DNA of 64,000 bases, taken from contig JAHBYV010000006.1 in the NCBI GenBank assembly GCA_019635795.1, positions 1-64,000 of the forward strand, given 5' to 3'. This stretch comes from Rhizobiaceae bacterium. Lineage in GTDB: Bacteria > Pseudomonadota > Alphaproteobacteria > Rhizobiales > Rhizobiaceae. A program made the translations under genes and the position numbers. This document shows positions 28,770 through 38,395 of the stretch, piece by piece (the stretch's first letter is position 1; every line of letters starts with the position of its first letter). The notes under the pieces are model-generated. The model had not been told where the DNA came from. It saw only the letters and a list, made by a program, of their open reading frames with translations, and did no database searches.

Positions 28770-29657
28770 ATGGAACGAATCGGATTCATAGGGCTAGGCA
28801 TTATGGGCGGGCCAATGGCCGGTCATTTGCTTGATGCGGGATACACGGTTTTTACAACGGATCATCGCGGCCCTGCGCCTGCCGAACTGGTGGCCAAGGG
28901 ATTGAAGGTTGTGACTGGCAACAAAGCCGTTGCGCAAACATCAGACATCATCATCACCATGGTGCCGGACACGCCGGATGTTGCGGATGTTCTTTTCGGC
29001 GGGGATGAAAGCGTTTCTGCCGGGCTGGCGGGTGGCAAGCTGGTCATAGACATGAGTTCTATTTCGCCGATTGAAACGAAGGCTTTTGGCGAAAAGGTCG
29101 AGGCGTTGGGCGCGGATTATCTTGATGCACCTGTCTCTGGCGGGGAAGTCGGCGCGAAAGCCGCCAGCCTTTCAATCATGTGCGGTGGCAAGGAAAGTGT
29201 GTTTGAACGGGCCAAACCTGTTCTGGAGAAGATGGGAAAAAATATCACGCTGGTTGGGCCGGTAGGCGCGGGGCAGACGGCGAAGGTTGCAAACCAGATC
29301 GTCGTGGCTCTGACAATTGAGGCCGTCGCAGAGGCTCTCGTTTTTGCGTCAAAAGCCGGTGCTGACCCCGCCAAGGTTCGTCAGGCGCTGATGGGCGGCC
29401 TTGCAACTTCGCGCATACTCGAAGTGCATGGTGAGCGGATGATCAAGCGCACTTTTGATCCGGGATTTCGCATTGATCTGCATCGCAAGGATCTCAATCT
29501 TGCGCTCGATGGTGCCCGCTCGCTCGGGGTCGCCTTGCCAAATACGGCTTCAACGCAGCAATTATTCAATGCGTGCGCCGCCAATGGTGGAGGACGGGAC
29601 GATCATTCGGGTCTAGTAAAGGCGCTTGAGTTAATGGCCGGTCACGCCGTGGTCTGA
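28770..29657 (+). CDS. glxR: 2-hydroxy-3-oxopropionate (tartronate semialdehyde) reductase
   Basis: A 295-residue beta-hydroxyacid dehydrogenase reducing tartronate semialdehyde to D-glycerate. Rossmann motif GFIGLGIMGGPMAGHL (5-20), substrate motif DAPVSGGEVGAKAASL (119-134) and catalytic K172 in GAGQTAKVANQI are all present. AGGAGG stands before the ATG, 11 bases after hyi. Its last 16 bases overlap rlmB on the other strand. No glycerate kinase gene follows, so the last step to phosphoglycerate must be encoded elsewhere. Confidence 0.93.
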   Translation: MERIGFIGLGIMGGPMAGHLLDAGYTVFTTDHRGPAPAELVAKGLKVVTGNKAVAQTSDIIITMVPDTPDVADVLFGGDESVSAGLAGGKLVIDMSSISPIETKAFGEKVEALGADYLDAPVSGGEVGAKAASLSIMCGGKESVFERAKPVLEKMGKNITLVGPVGAGQTAKVANQIVVALTIEAVAEALVFASKAGADPAKVRQALMGGLATSRILEVHGERMIKRTFDPGFRIDLHRKDLNLALDGARSLGVALPNTASTQQLFNACAANGGGRDDHSGLVKALELMAGHAVV

Positions 29658-30502
29658 GACAGGTGTCGTTCAGCCGCGTAAAGCGCAATTGCAGCAGCAT
29701 TGGACACATTGAGTGAGCGGATCGCACCGGGCATATCCAGTCGTGCCAGTGCGGTCACGGTCTCGCGTGTCTTTTGCCGCAAGCCCTTGCCTTCTGCTCC
29801 GAGTACAAGCGCGATTTTGTGACCTGCGATTGTGTTTTCGAGTTTGGCAGGCCCGTCAGAATCAAGCCCTATCGTCTGGAATCCCAGTTTGTGGAGTTCA
29901 CCAAGGGCTTCAGCAAGGTTCCTCACTTCAATATGGTCGATGTGTTCCAGCGCGCCGGATGCCGCCTTGGCCAGAACGCCGCTTTCCTGCGGGCTGTGCC
30001 TCGCTGTCGTAATAAGCGCGCCAGCGGCGAAGGCCACAGCCGAGCGCATGATCGCTCCGACATTGTGCGGGTCTGTCACCTGGTCAAGCACAAGCAGCAA
30101 GCTTGTCTCGCCAAGTTGATCAAGGCGTTTCGGTTTGAGGGCGTGGGTTTCAATCAGGGCTCCTTGATGAACCGCTTCGCTGCCGGTTAGCCTGTCGATA
30201 TCGCGCGGCTCAACAATCTCTGTTGGGAAGGGCAGGGACGAAACATCCGAAATCCCCAGCCGCTCAGCTGCGTTACGTGTCACCAGCATGCGTTCGATCC
30301 GGCGCGCCGGATTGTTGAGCGCTTCGCGGACAGAATGCAGTCCGTAAATATGCACAAGACCTTGCGGCGCACCAGCGGCGGCAATGGCGGGGCGATGCCG
30401 GTGCTGGCTGCCTTGCGGGGCGCCCGATTCGTCACGGTGCTTTCGGCGCAAGCGCGCATAATGACGATCCTTTGGCGTTCCCTGCTTCTTTTCGTCGCTC
30501 AT
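29642..30502 (-). CDS. rlmB: 23S rRNA (guanosine-2'-O-)-methyltransferase RlmB (SpoU family)
   Basis: SPOUT-fold enzyme of 286 residues. An N-terminal basic, poorly ordered extension is followed by a substrate-binding domain ('IYGLHSVREALNNPARRIERMLVT') and three SpoU motifs: 'VTDPHNVGAIMRSA', 'IALVLGAEGKGL' and 'IRSLNVSNAAAIALY'. The target is probably G2251 of 23S rRNA; other TrmH-type targets cannot be excluded. ATG 30502 (MSDEKKQGTPKDRHY) is preferred to the frame's upstream end at 30571. Confidence 0.9.
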   Translation of the reverse strand: MSDEKKQGTPKDRHYARLRRKHRDESGAPQGSQHRHRPAIAAAGAPQGLVHIYGLHSVREALNNPARRIERMLVTRNAAERLGISDVSSLPFPTEIVEPRDIDRLTGSEAVHQGALIETHALKPKRLDQLGETSLLLVLDQVTDPHNVGAIMRSAVAFAAGALITTARHSPQESGVLAKAASGALEHIDHIEVRNLAEALGELHKLGFQTIGLDSDGPAKLENTIAGHKIALVLGAEGKGLRQKTRETVTALARLDMPGAIRSLNVSNAAAIALYAAERHLSQTTA

Positions 30503-30633
30503 ATTGACCGATATCCTTCGTGGTGTACGCAATCCTGTAGCATCTTCGCGCAAAATGACCACCTGCAGCACGGCCCAACTGTGGGGAATATCGTGAATTG
30601 CTCAAAAACAGTGATGAATAATTGAGAGCGTGG

Positions 30634-30662
30634 TTGACACACCAATTCGCAGTCGCCATAAG
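30634..30662 (+). promoter_or_regulatory. Promoter of the tRNA-Tyr/tRNA-Gly transcript
   Basis: TTGACA at 30634-30639 and CATAAG at 30657-30662, spaced by 17 bases, lie 86 bases before tRNA-Tyr. The perfect -35 and exact spacing make this a good sigma-70 type candidate. Confidence 0.55.
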
Positions 30663-30747
30663 GCGCTTCGCATCGTGATCTTACGGGCTGCGGCCCACAA
30701 GGAGAGCGGTGCGGACGTGCCTCGTCGCATGGCTCCGTAGACAGTAT

Positions 30748-30832
30748 GGAGGGGTGCCCGAGTGGTTAAAGGGGACGGACTGTAAATCCGTTGGCTTAGC
30801 CTACGTTGGTTCGAATCCAACCCCCTCCACCA
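30748..30832 (+). tRNA. tRNA-Tyr (anticodon GTA)
   Basis: An 85-base class II tRNA with a long variable arm. Acceptor GGAGGGG (30748-30754) pairs with CCCCTCC (30822-30828); CCA is encoded. Anticodon GTA is at 30782-30784 in ACTGTAAATCC, and the T-loop reads GGTTCGAATCC. Confidence 0.97.
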
Positions 30833-30851
30833 CTGTCGCGCCGGATGCCAA

Positions 30852-30925
30852 GCGGGTGTAGCTCAATGGTAGAGCAGCAGCCTTCCAAGCTGAATACGAG
30901 GGTTCGATTCCCTTCACCCGCTCCA
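30852..30925 (+). tRNA. tRNA-Gly (anticodon TCC)
   Basis: A 74-base tRNA: acceptor GCGGGTG (30852-30858) pairs with CACCCGC, D-arm GCTCAATGGTAGAGC, anticodon TCC at 30884-30886, T-loop GGTTCGATTCC, encoded CCA. It lies 19 bases after tRNA-Tyr, so both probably come from one transcript. Confidence 0.97.
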
Positions 30926-31062
30926 ATTCGCTCAAACCCGGATTTTTATTCTCCTCATGCCCTCCCAAGAGAAAAGTAATATATATTAGAATTAAATTAT
31001 TTATTTATATACGAATCTTTTTACGTATGCTTTTGCCCTTTCCAATGCAATTGGAGAGGGAA

Positions 31063-31521
31063 ATGAAAAACATAATTGCTGTGATCGCAATTTCCTGCCT
31101 GGTGTCAGGCTGCGGAACGATCGTTCGCGGAACCACTGAAAAGGTGACGGTAATAACCGAACCTAGCGGAGCTGCAATCACCACATCTATTGGGCCGGCA
31201 TGTCCTAGTTCGCCGTGTACATTCGATATTTCGCGCTCAGCTGAGTTCACCGTTTATGCTGATAAGCCCGGATACAAACGCGGAGAGGCTTCTGTTGGCA
31301 CAAAGCTGACAGGTCAAGGTGCTGCGGGTTTTGCCGGCAATGTATTGGCCGGCGGTGTTGTTGGCATGGGAGTCGATGCCGTAACTGGTGCCAGCTTGGA
31401 CCATTATCCGAATCCAGTGAAGATTGAACTGGAACGGGAAGGAAGCAAGGCTTCGTCTCGCAAGACAAAGCGCAGTGAGAAGTCCAAGCCAGCCAAGGCA
31501 GCTACAAAGCCAGTTTCCTGA
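31063..31521 (+). CDS. Lipoprotein with PEGA-like domain, hypothetical
   Basis: A 152-residue lipoprotein: MKNIIAVIAISCLVSGCGT has a lipobox (LVSGC, Cys at 17) for lipidation and envelope anchoring. After it comes a short beta domain (VTVITEPSGAAITTS, 'CPSSPCTFDISRSAEFTVYADKPGYKRGE') resembling PEGA surface domains. A glycine-rich stretch follows (GAAGFAGNVLAGGVVGMGVDAVTGAS, membrane- or glycine-zipper-like), then a Lys/Ser-rich tail. ATG 31063 with GGAGAGGG upstream is chosen. The sequence before it is AT-rich (30935-31030). Similar small lipoproteins are common in Proteobacteria; role unknown. Confidence 0.78.
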   Translation: MKNIIAVIAISCLVSGCGTIVRGTTEKVTVITEPSGAAITTSIGPACPSSPCTFDISRSAEFTVYADKPGYKRGEASVGTKLTGQGAAGFAGNVLAGGVVGMGVDAVTGASLDHYPNPVKIELEREGSKASSRKTKRSEKSKPAKAATKPVS

Positions 31522-31540
31522 TTATAGTGCGACTTGATAG

Positions 31541-31576
31541 AATCTGCCCGCCTGGTGTTTCGCAGGCGGGCAGATT
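31541..31576. terminator. Strong hairpin between convergent lipoprotein gene and ald
   Basis: A 14-bp perfect stem AATCTGCCCGCCTG/CAGGCGGGCAGATT with an eight-base loop lies between two convergent genes. T runs are absent on both sides, so it may work as a bidirectional terminator or 3'-end protector. Confidence 0.65.
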
Positions 31577-31600
31577 GGTGTTGGCGGATATTAGCTTTTG

Positions 31601-32719
31601 CTATGCGGCAACGAGCAGAGCTTTCGGTTCTGCCATGTCATAGCCGAGAGCTTCAGCAACAGCACGATTCGTGATGCGACCCTTGTGAACATTCAGGCCG
31701 TTACGCAGATGCTGGTCATCAATGATTGCCTTGATGCCTTTATCTGCAAGCTGGAGCCCATAGTGCAGGGTGGCATTGTTGAGCGCATGGGCCGAAGTCA
31801 CGGGCACCGCGCCAGGCATATTCGCAACGCAATAGTGGATGATGCCATCGACTTCATATGTCGGATCGGCATGTGTCGTGGCATGAGAGGTTTCGAAGCA
31901 ACCGCCCTGGTCGATGGCGACATCCACCAGCACAGCGCCTTTCTTCATGCCTGAAAGCATCTCGCGGGAAACAAGTTTTGGTGCCGCTGCACCGGGGATT
32001 AGAACGGCGCCAACTACAATATCTGCTGAGAAGCATTCTTCTTCCACCGCTTCTACCGTTGAGTATCGTGTGTGCACGCGGCCATTGAACAAATCATCCA
32101 GCTGACGAAGCCTCGGAATTGAGCGGTCCAGAATTGTTACGTCAGCGCCCAGTCCTGCGGCCATTCTTGCAGCATGGAGGCCAACAACACCGCCGCCAAT
32201 TACCGTCACCTTGCCCGGCAGTACCCCCGGTACGCCGCCTAACAGAACGCCCCTTCCGCCGTTGGCTTTTTGGAGAGAGGTTGCGCCCGCCTGAATGGAA
32301 AGGCGGCCAGCGACTTCCGACATTGGGGCAAGAAGCGGTAGGCCGCCACGATCATCAGTAACCGTTTCGTATGCAACGGCGGTGACGCCAGAATCGATCA
32401 GTCCCCTGGTCTGGTCAGGATCGGGTGCGAGATGCAGGTAGGTATAGAGTATCTGGCCTTCGCGAAGTTGGACCCATTCGCCCGGCTGTGGCTCCTTGAC
32501 CTTAACGACCATATCGGATCGCGAAAATATCTCCTGCGCGGTTTTGACGATGGAGGCACCCGCAGCGCGGTATGCGTTGTCATCAGCGCCAATTCCCGCG
32601 CCTGCGCCGGTCTCGACAATAACCTCATGGCCGTGCGCCACGTATTCACGCACGGCGCCGGGTGTCAGACCGACGCGATATTCATGGTTTTTGATTTCTC
32701 TCGGACATCCTACACGCAT
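31601..32719 (-). CDS. ald: Alanine dehydrogenase
   Basis: NAD+-dependent interconversion of L-alanine and pyruvate plus ammonia, cytoplasmic. The 372-residue protein starts [20 protein letters not shown] and contains active-site K75 (VVKVKEP), H96 ([10 protein letters not shown]) and the NAD loop [22 protein letters not shown] stands before the ATG. The divergent Lrp-type gene 157 bases away is the likely regulator, as for aldR/ald pairs in other Proteobacteria. Confidence 0.96.
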   Translation of the reverse strand: MRVGCPREIKNHEYRVGLTPGAVREYVAHGHEVIVETGAGAGIGADDNAYRAAGASIVKTAQEIFSRSDMVVKVKEPQPGEWVQLREGQILYTYLHLAPDPDQTRGLIDSGVTAVAYETVTDDRGGLPLLAPMSEVAGRLSIQAGATSLQKANGGRGVLLGGVPGVLPGKVTVIGGGVVGLHAARMAAGLGADVTILDRSIPRLRQLDDLFNGRVHTRYSTVEAVEEECFSADIVVGAVLIPGAAAPKLVSREMLSGMKKGAVLVDVAIDQGGCFETSHATTHADPTYEVDGIIHYCVANMPGAVPVTSAHALNNATLHYGLQLADKGIKAIIDDQHLRNGLNVHKGRITNRAVAEALGYDMAEPKALLVAA

Positions 32720-32876
32720 TGTTTTCTCCTGAGCGGCTTAGCCGCGTGTTCCCAATGAATCCAGTAGATCACAGTTCGGCTCGAACGTCTTTGCGAAGCA
32801 GCTTTCCTATATTGCTAACATTCGAAAGTTATTGCGCCATACTGGCAATTCATCGAATTTTCTGCGAATATAGCCC

Positions 32877-33344
32877 ATGGATAAGCTTGATATTGCCATA
32901 CTCGAGACATTGCAGGCGGATGGCCGACTATCAAACGCTGCGCTGGCCGAAAAGGTCGGCCTATCACAATCAGCTTGCTCCCGGCGGCTCGATATGTTGG
33001 AGAAAAGCGGCGTCATTCGTGGCTATCACGCCAGACTTTCAAACGCTTCCTTGGGATACCATACAACCGCGATAGTCCACATCTCGCTTTCAGGTCAGTT
33101 TGAAAAGTCATTGGCCGAGTTTGAATCGGCAATCAGACGATGTCCTAACGTTCTGTCATGTCATCTGATGTCTGGTGAATACGATTATATACTGCGTATA
33201 GCGGTGAGGGATTTGCAGGATTACGAGCGGATACATAAGCAATGGCTTTCGGCCATGCCACATGTCACGAAGATCAACACCTCGTTCGCGCTGCGCGAAG
33301 TTATTGACCGCACCACTGTTGGCATGAAGCCCCAAACGGACTGA
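32877..33344 (+). CDS. Lrp/AsnC family transcriptional regulator (AldR-like)
   Basis: A 155-residue feast/famine regulator: an N-terminal AsnC-type helix-turn-helix (LDIAILETLQADGRLSNAAL and 'AEKVGLSQSACSRRLDMLEKSGVI', residues 4-49) and a RAM ligand-binding domain (about 65-145, 'HLMSGEYDYILRIAVRDLQDYE'). By its position divergent to ald it probably senses alanine or another amino acid and controls ald. The intergenic region 32720-32876 should hold the operator; no clear palindrome was picked out. Confidence 0.9.
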   Translation: MDKLDIAILETLQADGRLSNAALAEKVGLSQSACSRRLDMLEKSGVIRGYHARLSNASLGYHTTAIVHISLSGQFEKSLAEFESAIRRCPNVLSCHLMSGEYDYILRIAVRDLQDYERIHKQWLSAMPHVTKINTSFALREVIDRTTVGMKPQTD

Positions 33345-33607
33345 GCCGGTCGTTCCATACTGCGACGTACAAATTCCTCCTGAGTTTATAAAACGGGGAA
33401 CCATATACCGACTTTTAAATTGTCATTATCTTGTATTATCTGGAGCTCTTATTGACTCTAATTGCAGGTTGCATAGGAAGTCGATTCTCACCAGCACGGT
33501 TGATTTATCAGCGATGCCTGATATATGTTCTCCCAGGCACATCACCTAATGTTGTTGAATCTGAAAACGCAGTATAAGCGATACGTCTGAAGGGACACGC
33601 AGACTTG

Positions 33608-35560
33608 ATGCGCAAGCTATATCACTACATTCATCAGCGTGGCTGGCTGCCATATTTGAGCTTTGCTCACGATATGCTGGTGGCAGTGGTGGCTTTCGTT
33701 GCTGCATTTGGTGTTGCTTATAATACCAGCTATCTAGCCTGGATACCGAGCTTTCCGCAAAAAATTGCGGCTTTCGTCGCGTTGAGCGCATTCTGCATTT
33801 ACGCGTTTCGAATCAACCGCACTTCGTGGCGTTACGTTTCGATTCCGGATGTTGTGGAAATCATAAAGGCGGTTGTCGTGGCGGTAGCAATTTATACCGT
33901 CGGCGCTTTTCTTATTTCGCGTGGCCAGAACGTTCCGCGCTCGGTGCCGGTGCTGACTACGATCTTCATGATCGGCGGCATGGTCGGGTCTCGTTTCGCC
34001 TATCGCCTGTTGCTTGAGCGGCGCGGCGGCGCGCGCTTGCGAAGGACGCCCAGAGCCAGCCAAAGAAGAGCAATTCTTTATGGTATGACCGACGAGGCTG
34101 ACAGTTTTATCCGTTCGGTCAGGCGGCAGGGTGACGGCTCGTTCGACGTTGCAGCAATTGTTGACGATGGCCTGTTCGCAAAAGGTCGTATTGTACAGGG
34201 CGTTAAAGTTCGGGGCAGATTGAGCGATCTGCCGGCAGTGCAGGCGCTGTTGAAAAACCGGGGCAGGCCTGCGACCGAATTGATTATCACCGACCCCAAT
34301 CTATCGCGTAAACGCCTTGGTGAGATTGTGGAGGCTGGCACATCCGCCGGGCTGAAGGTGCTGCGGCTTCCGGATCGCACGTCAACAACCTTGCTGAAAA
34401 GCGACCAACTGATCGAGCCTAAGGAAATTGAGCTTGGCGATTTGTTGGGGCGCCCCGAAATCAAGGCTGACCTGGACGGCGTTTCGTCGATGGTCAATGG
34501 CCGCGTTGTGCTCGTGACTGGGGCCGGCGGCTCAATCGGTTCGGAGCTGTGCCGACAGATTGCGATGCTCGGACCCAGCAAACTCATCGTGACCGACAGT
34601 TCGGAGTTCCTGCTTTACAATCTCGATACGGAGCTGCGCGACCGTCATCCACGTATGCCGCTTGTAGCGCGTATCCTTGATGTGCGGGACCGCGCGCGCG
34701 TCCAGCATCTGTTTGATGAAATAAAGCCGCAGATCGTGTTTCATGCGGCTGCGCTCAAGCATGTGCCGCTGGTCGAAGATAACCCGGTTGAGGCGATAAA
34801 GACGAACCTGCTTGGAACGCGGAACGTGGCGGATGCAGCTCTCGCCAACAATGCCCTGTCCTTTGTGATGATTTCCACCGACAAGGCCGTGAACCCCACA
34901 AATGTGATGGGAGCAACCAAGCGTTCGGCCGAGTCATACTGTCAAGCTCTGGACGTTCTGTCGCAAACGACGCGTTTCAAGACAGTGCGATTCGGAAATG
35001 TCCTCGGCTCGAATGGTTCCGTGGTGCCGCGCTTTACGGAGCAGATTGCAGCTGGCGGCCCGGTGACTGTTACGCATCCCGATATTGTTCGTTTCTTCAT
35101 GACAATTCCGGAGGCCGTGAGGCTGGTTCTGAACGCGTCGTCTCATGCAATGCATCGCAATGACGAGCGCGGAAAAATCATGGTGCTGGACATGGGCAAG
35201 CCCGTGCGCATTCTTCACCTTGCGGAGCGTATGATCCAGCTTGCAGGGTTCAAGCCCTACACCGATATAGATATTGTCTTTTCTGGACTGCGGCCCGGTG
35301 AGAAGCTCTACGAAGAATTGTTCGACAAATCCGAGGTGCGTGAAGAGGAAGCGCAAGACGGCTACTTTGTTGCCTCGCCGCGGATGATCGATCATATCCT
35401 GCTCAACAAATCCATTGCGGAAATCGAAGCTGCAGCCGCCCGTGAGGATGACGCCCGGGCACTGAAGATCCTGCACCACATTGTTCCTGAGTTCGTGCGG
35501 GCGGAAGCCGCAGCACCGGCCAAGACGGAAGCACTGTTGCGAGTCGAAGGCGATAGCTGA
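33608..35560 (+). CDS. Membrane nucleotide-sugar 4,6-dehydratase (WbpM/FlaA1/CapD family)
   Basis: 650 residues. Four N-terminal membrane helices (about 18-125) are followed by a CoA-binding-like Rossmann domain ('RRAILYGMTDEADSFIRSVR', about 145-280) and a short-chain dehydrogenase domain with VVLVTGAGGSIGSELCRQI (about 298-316). The catalytic segment 'MISTDKAVNPTNVMGATKR' has the Ser-Met-Lys arrangement (M-x3-K) of WbpM-type 4,6-dehydratases rather than Ser-Tyr-Lys. The substrate is probably UDP-GlcNAc, for O-antigen or capsule sugars; no other polysaccharide genes are near. ATG 33608 follows an in-frame TTG at 33605. A good terminator lies after it. Confidence 0.9.
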   Translation: MRKLYHYIHQRGWLPYLSFAHDMLVAVVAFVAAFGVAYNTSYLAWIPSFPQKIAAFVALSAFCIYAFRINRTSWRYVSIPDVVEIIKAVVVAVAIYTVGAFLISRGQNVPRSVPVLTTIFMIGGMVGSRFAYRLLLERRGGARLRRTPRASQRRAILYGMTDEADSFIRSVRRQGDGSFDVAAIVDDGLFAKGRIVQGVKVRGRLSDLPAVQALLKNRGRPATELIITDPNLSRKRLGEIVEAGTSAGLKVLRLPDRTSTTLLKSDQLIEPKEIELGDLLGRPEIKADLDGVSSMVNGRVVLVTGAGGSIGSELCRQIAMLGPSKLIVTDSSEFLLYNLDTELRDRHPRMPLVARILDVRDRARVQHLFDEIKPQIVFHAAALKHVPLVEDNPVEAIKTNLLGTRNVADAALANNALSFVMISTDKAVNPTNVMGATKRSAESYCQALDVLSQTTRFKTVRFGNVLGSNGSVVPRFTEQIAAGGPVTVTHPDIVRFFMTIPEAVRLVLNASSHAMHRNDERGKIMVLDMGKPVRILHLAERMIQLAGFKPYTDIDIVFSGLRPGEKLYEELFDKSEVREEEAQDGYFVASPRMIDHILLNKSIAEIEAAAAREDDARALKILHHIVPEFVRAEAAAPAKTEALLRVEGDS

Positions 35561-35628
35561 CAAGACTTGGGTGTGGGAGTTCCTAGACAGTCTCAAGCTG
35601 GAAAGCTAAGAAGCACCGTCCAATTGCT

Positions 35629-35652
35629 CCGCCGGGTCACCCGGCGGTTTTT
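35629..35652 (+). terminator. Terminator between the dehydratase gene and alaS
   Basis: CCGCCGGG pairs with CCCGGCGG across TCA, followed by TTTTT. It ends only 15 bases before the alaS start, so alaS either has a promoter upstream of the hairpin or depends on readthrough. Confidence 0.85.
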
Positions 35653-35667
35653 CATGAAGGTCTGTGA

Positions 35668-38325
35668 ATGAGCGGCGTCAACGATATCAGGTCAACGTTC
35701 CTCGATTATTTTCGCAAGAATGGGCATGAAATTGTTGCGTCCAGTCCGCTGGTGCCGCGCAACGATCCCACTTTGATGTTCACCAATGCGGGCATGGTTC
35801 AGTTCAAGAACGTGTTCACAGGGTTGGAGAAGCGTCCTTACGTTCGTGCAGCGACCGCTCAAAAGAGCGTGCGTGCAGGCGGAAAACACAACGATCTCGA
35901 CAATGTGGGTTACACAGCACGCCATCTGACATTCTTTGAAATGCTCGGAAATTTTTCGTTTGGCGATTATTTCAAGGAACAGGCCATTGAGCTGGCATGG
36001 AACCTTATCACGAAGGATTTCGCGCTGCCGAAAGATAAGCTGCTTGTTACAGTCTACCATACGGATGACGAAGCGGCGGAATACTGGAAGAAGATTGCAG
36101 GTTTTTCGGACGACCGGATCATTCGCATTCCCACATCCGACAATTTTTGGGCGATGGGTGACACCGGGCCTTGCGGACCTTGTTCCGAGATATTCATCGA
36201 CCGCGGCGACCATATCTGGGGCGGTCCTCCCGGCAGCCCGGAAGAGGATGGAGACCGGTTCCTTGAGTTCTGGAACCTTGTTTTCATGCAGTATGAGCAA
36301 GTTACCAAAGAAGAGCGGATTGATCTGCCGCGTCCATCAATCGACACCGGCATGGGCTTGGAGCGCATGGCGTCCATACTGCAGGGCGTCGAGAGCGTAT
36401 TCGAAACGGATCTGTTCAGGCATTTGATAGATTCAACTGCCTCGGCAATCGGTCGCGCGCCGAATGCGGAAACGGTTGCATCTTATCGCGTTATTTCAGA
36501 CCATTTGCGTTCGTCCTGCTTCCTGATTGCCGACGGCGTTTTGCCTTCGAATGAGGGCAGGGGATATGTGCTGCGTCGCATCATGCGCCGCGCAATGCGC
36601 CATGCTCAATTGTTGGGCGCATCCGAACCGCTGATGTGGAAGCTGGTCCCCGCGCTGGTGCGCGAAATGGGGCAGGCCTATCCCGAACTGGTTCGGGGCG
36701 AAGCTCTGATTACAGAAACACTGAAACTGGAAGAGACGCGTTTCAGAAAAACTTTGGCGCGTGGGCTGGGACTGCTCGAAGAGGCTACGTCCTCCTTGAA
36801 AGCCGGTGACATGCTTGATGGCGAGACGGCATTCAAGCTCTATGACACCTATGGATTTCCGCTTGATTTGACGCAGGACGCGCTGCGTCAACGGAGTATC
36901 TCCGTCAATCTGGACGGGTTTCAGGATGCGATGGAGCGGCAGAAGGCTGAGGCGCGTGCCAACTGGGCCGGGTCCGGCGAGGCTGCGACTGAAACGATCT
37001 GGTTCGGTCTGCGCGAAAAGTTCGGCGCTACCGAGTTCCTTGGCTACGATACGGAAAAGGCTGAAGGCGTTGTTCTCGCTATTATTCAGGATGGCAAGGA
37101 AATCGCGGAAGCAGGTGAAAACACGGCGGCTTCTATCATTCTCAATCAGACCCCGTTCTACGGCGAATCGGGAGGACAGATGGGGGATACCGGAGCCATT
37201 ACCGGTGAAGGTTTCACGTTCAGCGTATCTGATACTCAAAAGAAGGCGGATGGGCTGTTCGTACACTATGGAACGGTGACGAAGGGTAGCCTTAAAGCTG
37301 GCTCAGCGGTGGAATTGTCGGTGGACCATAACCGCCGCTCGCTTTTGCGCGCAAATCACTCTGCCACCCATCTGTTGCATGAGGGGCTTCGGGAGGTTCT
37401 TGGAACCCATGTGGCTCAGAAAGGTTCGCTGGTTGCACCCGATAGATTGCGCTTTGACTTTTCGCATCCGAAGCCCATTTCTCATGAAGAATTGGAGCGG
37501 GTTGAAGAGCTTGCGAACGAGATCATTGTTCAAAACAGTCCGGTGACTACGCGCCTGATGAGCGTAGATGATGCGATCGCCGAAGGTGCAATGGCGCTTT
37601 TCGGCGAGAAGTACGGCGACGAGGTTCGCGTTGTTTCGATGGGAACGGCGCTGCATGGCGAGAAAGCAAACCGGCCGTATTCAGTTGAGCTGTGCGGCGG
37701 CACACATGTTTCTGCGACAGGCGATATAGGCATTGTGCGTATCGTCAGCGAAGGCGCGGTTGCTGCCGGTGTTCGCCGGGTTGAAGCACTTACGGGGCCA
37801 GCGGCTCGCAGACACCTCGATGAGCAGGACCAAAGGCTTAAGGCTGTAGCGTCTGCTCTGAAGGTTGCCCCCGGTGATGTTCTTGCGCGTGTCGAATCAT
37901 TGCTTGATGACCGCAAGAGGCTTGAGCGCGAACTGAACGATGCACGCAAAAAGCTTGCGATGGGAGGTGGGTCGCAGAGCGAAGCCACTGAGACGGAGCA
38001 GGTTGGCGGTGTGGGTTTCCTCGGCAAATCAGTCGCTGGTGTTGCGCCGAAAGACCTGAAATCGCTTGCGGATGAGGGTAAGAAGACACTCGGCTCGGGT
38101 GTTGTCGTTCTTGTCGGAGAAGCTGACGGCAAAGCGAGTGTCGTAGTTGCTGTCACGCAGGATTTGATCGGCCGTTTTAGCGCTGTCGATCTGGTGCGCG
38201 TTGCGTCCGCAGCGCTCGGTGGACAGGGTGGCGGCGGCCGTCCCGATATGGCGCAAGCTGGCGGGCCGGATGCCTCGAAGGCTGGTGAGGCAATCGCCGC
38301 TGTAAAGGCCGCGATGGCGGGATAG
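35668..38325 (+). CDS. alaS: Alanyl-tRNA synthetase
   Basis: Class II synthetase of 885 residues: an aminoacylation domain starting [20 protein letters not shown] with '[19 protein letters not shown]', an editing domain with zinc ligands in [16 protein letters not shown] and '[13 protein letters not shown]', and a C-terminal DHHA1 oligomerisation part rich in Gly near the end ([16 protein letters not shown]). In many rhizobia alaS follows recA; here a polysaccharide gene stands there instead. A bidirectional terminator separates it from icd. Confidence 0.97.
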   Translation: MSGVNDIRSTFLDYFRKNGHEIVASSPLVPRNDPTLMFTNAGMVQFKNVFTGLEKRPYVRAATAQKSVRAGGKHNDLDNVGYTARHLTFFEMLGNFSFGDYFKEQAIELAWNLITKDFALPKDKLLVTVYHTDDEAAEYWKKIAGFSDDRIIRIPTSDNFWAMGDTGPCGPCSEIFIDRGDHIWGGPPGSPEEDGDRFLEFWNLVFMQYEQVTKEERIDLPRPSIDTGMGLERMASILQGVESVFETDLFRHLIDSTASAIGRAPNAETVASYRVISDHLRSSCFLIADGVLPSNEGRGYVLRRIMRRAMRHAQLLGASEPLMWKLVPALVREMGQAYPELVRGEALITETLKLEETRFRKTLARGLGLLEEATSSLKAGDMLDGETAFKLYDTYGFPLDLTQDALRQRSISVNLDGFQDAMERQKAEARANWAGSGEAATETIWFGLREKFGATEFLGYDTEKAEGVVLAIIQDGKEIAEAGENTAASIILNQTPFYGESGGQMGDTGAITGEGFTFSVSDTQKKADGLFVHYGTVTKGSLKAGSAVELSVDHNRRSLLRANHSATHLLHEGLREVLGTHVAQKGSLVAPDRLRFDFSHPKPISHEELERVEELANEIIVQNSPVTTRLMSVDDAIAEGAMALFGEKYGDEVRVVSMGTALHGEKANRPYSVELCGGTHVSATGDIGIVRIVSEGAVAAGVRRVEALTGPAARRHLDEQDQRLKAVASALKVAPGDVLARVESLLDDRKRLERELNDARKKLAMGGGSQSEATETEQVGGVGFLGKSVAGVAPKDLKSLADEGKKTLGSGVVVLVGEADGKASVVVAVTQDLIGRFSAVDLVRVASAALGGQGGGGRPDMAQAGGPDASKAGEAIAAVKAAMAG

Positions 38326-38345
38326 CTTACGAATTCAAGGAAAAC

Positions 38346-38377
38346 AAAAAGGCGCGGCTACCAGCCGCGCCTTTTTT
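38346..38377. terminator. Bidirectional terminator between alaS and icd
   Basis: GGCGCGGCT/AGCCGCGCC with loop ACC is flanked by A5 on the left and T6 on the right. It can act on both strands, which fits the two convergent genes. Confidence 0.93.
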
Positions 38378-38395
38378 CATTCATTGGCTTTTATG

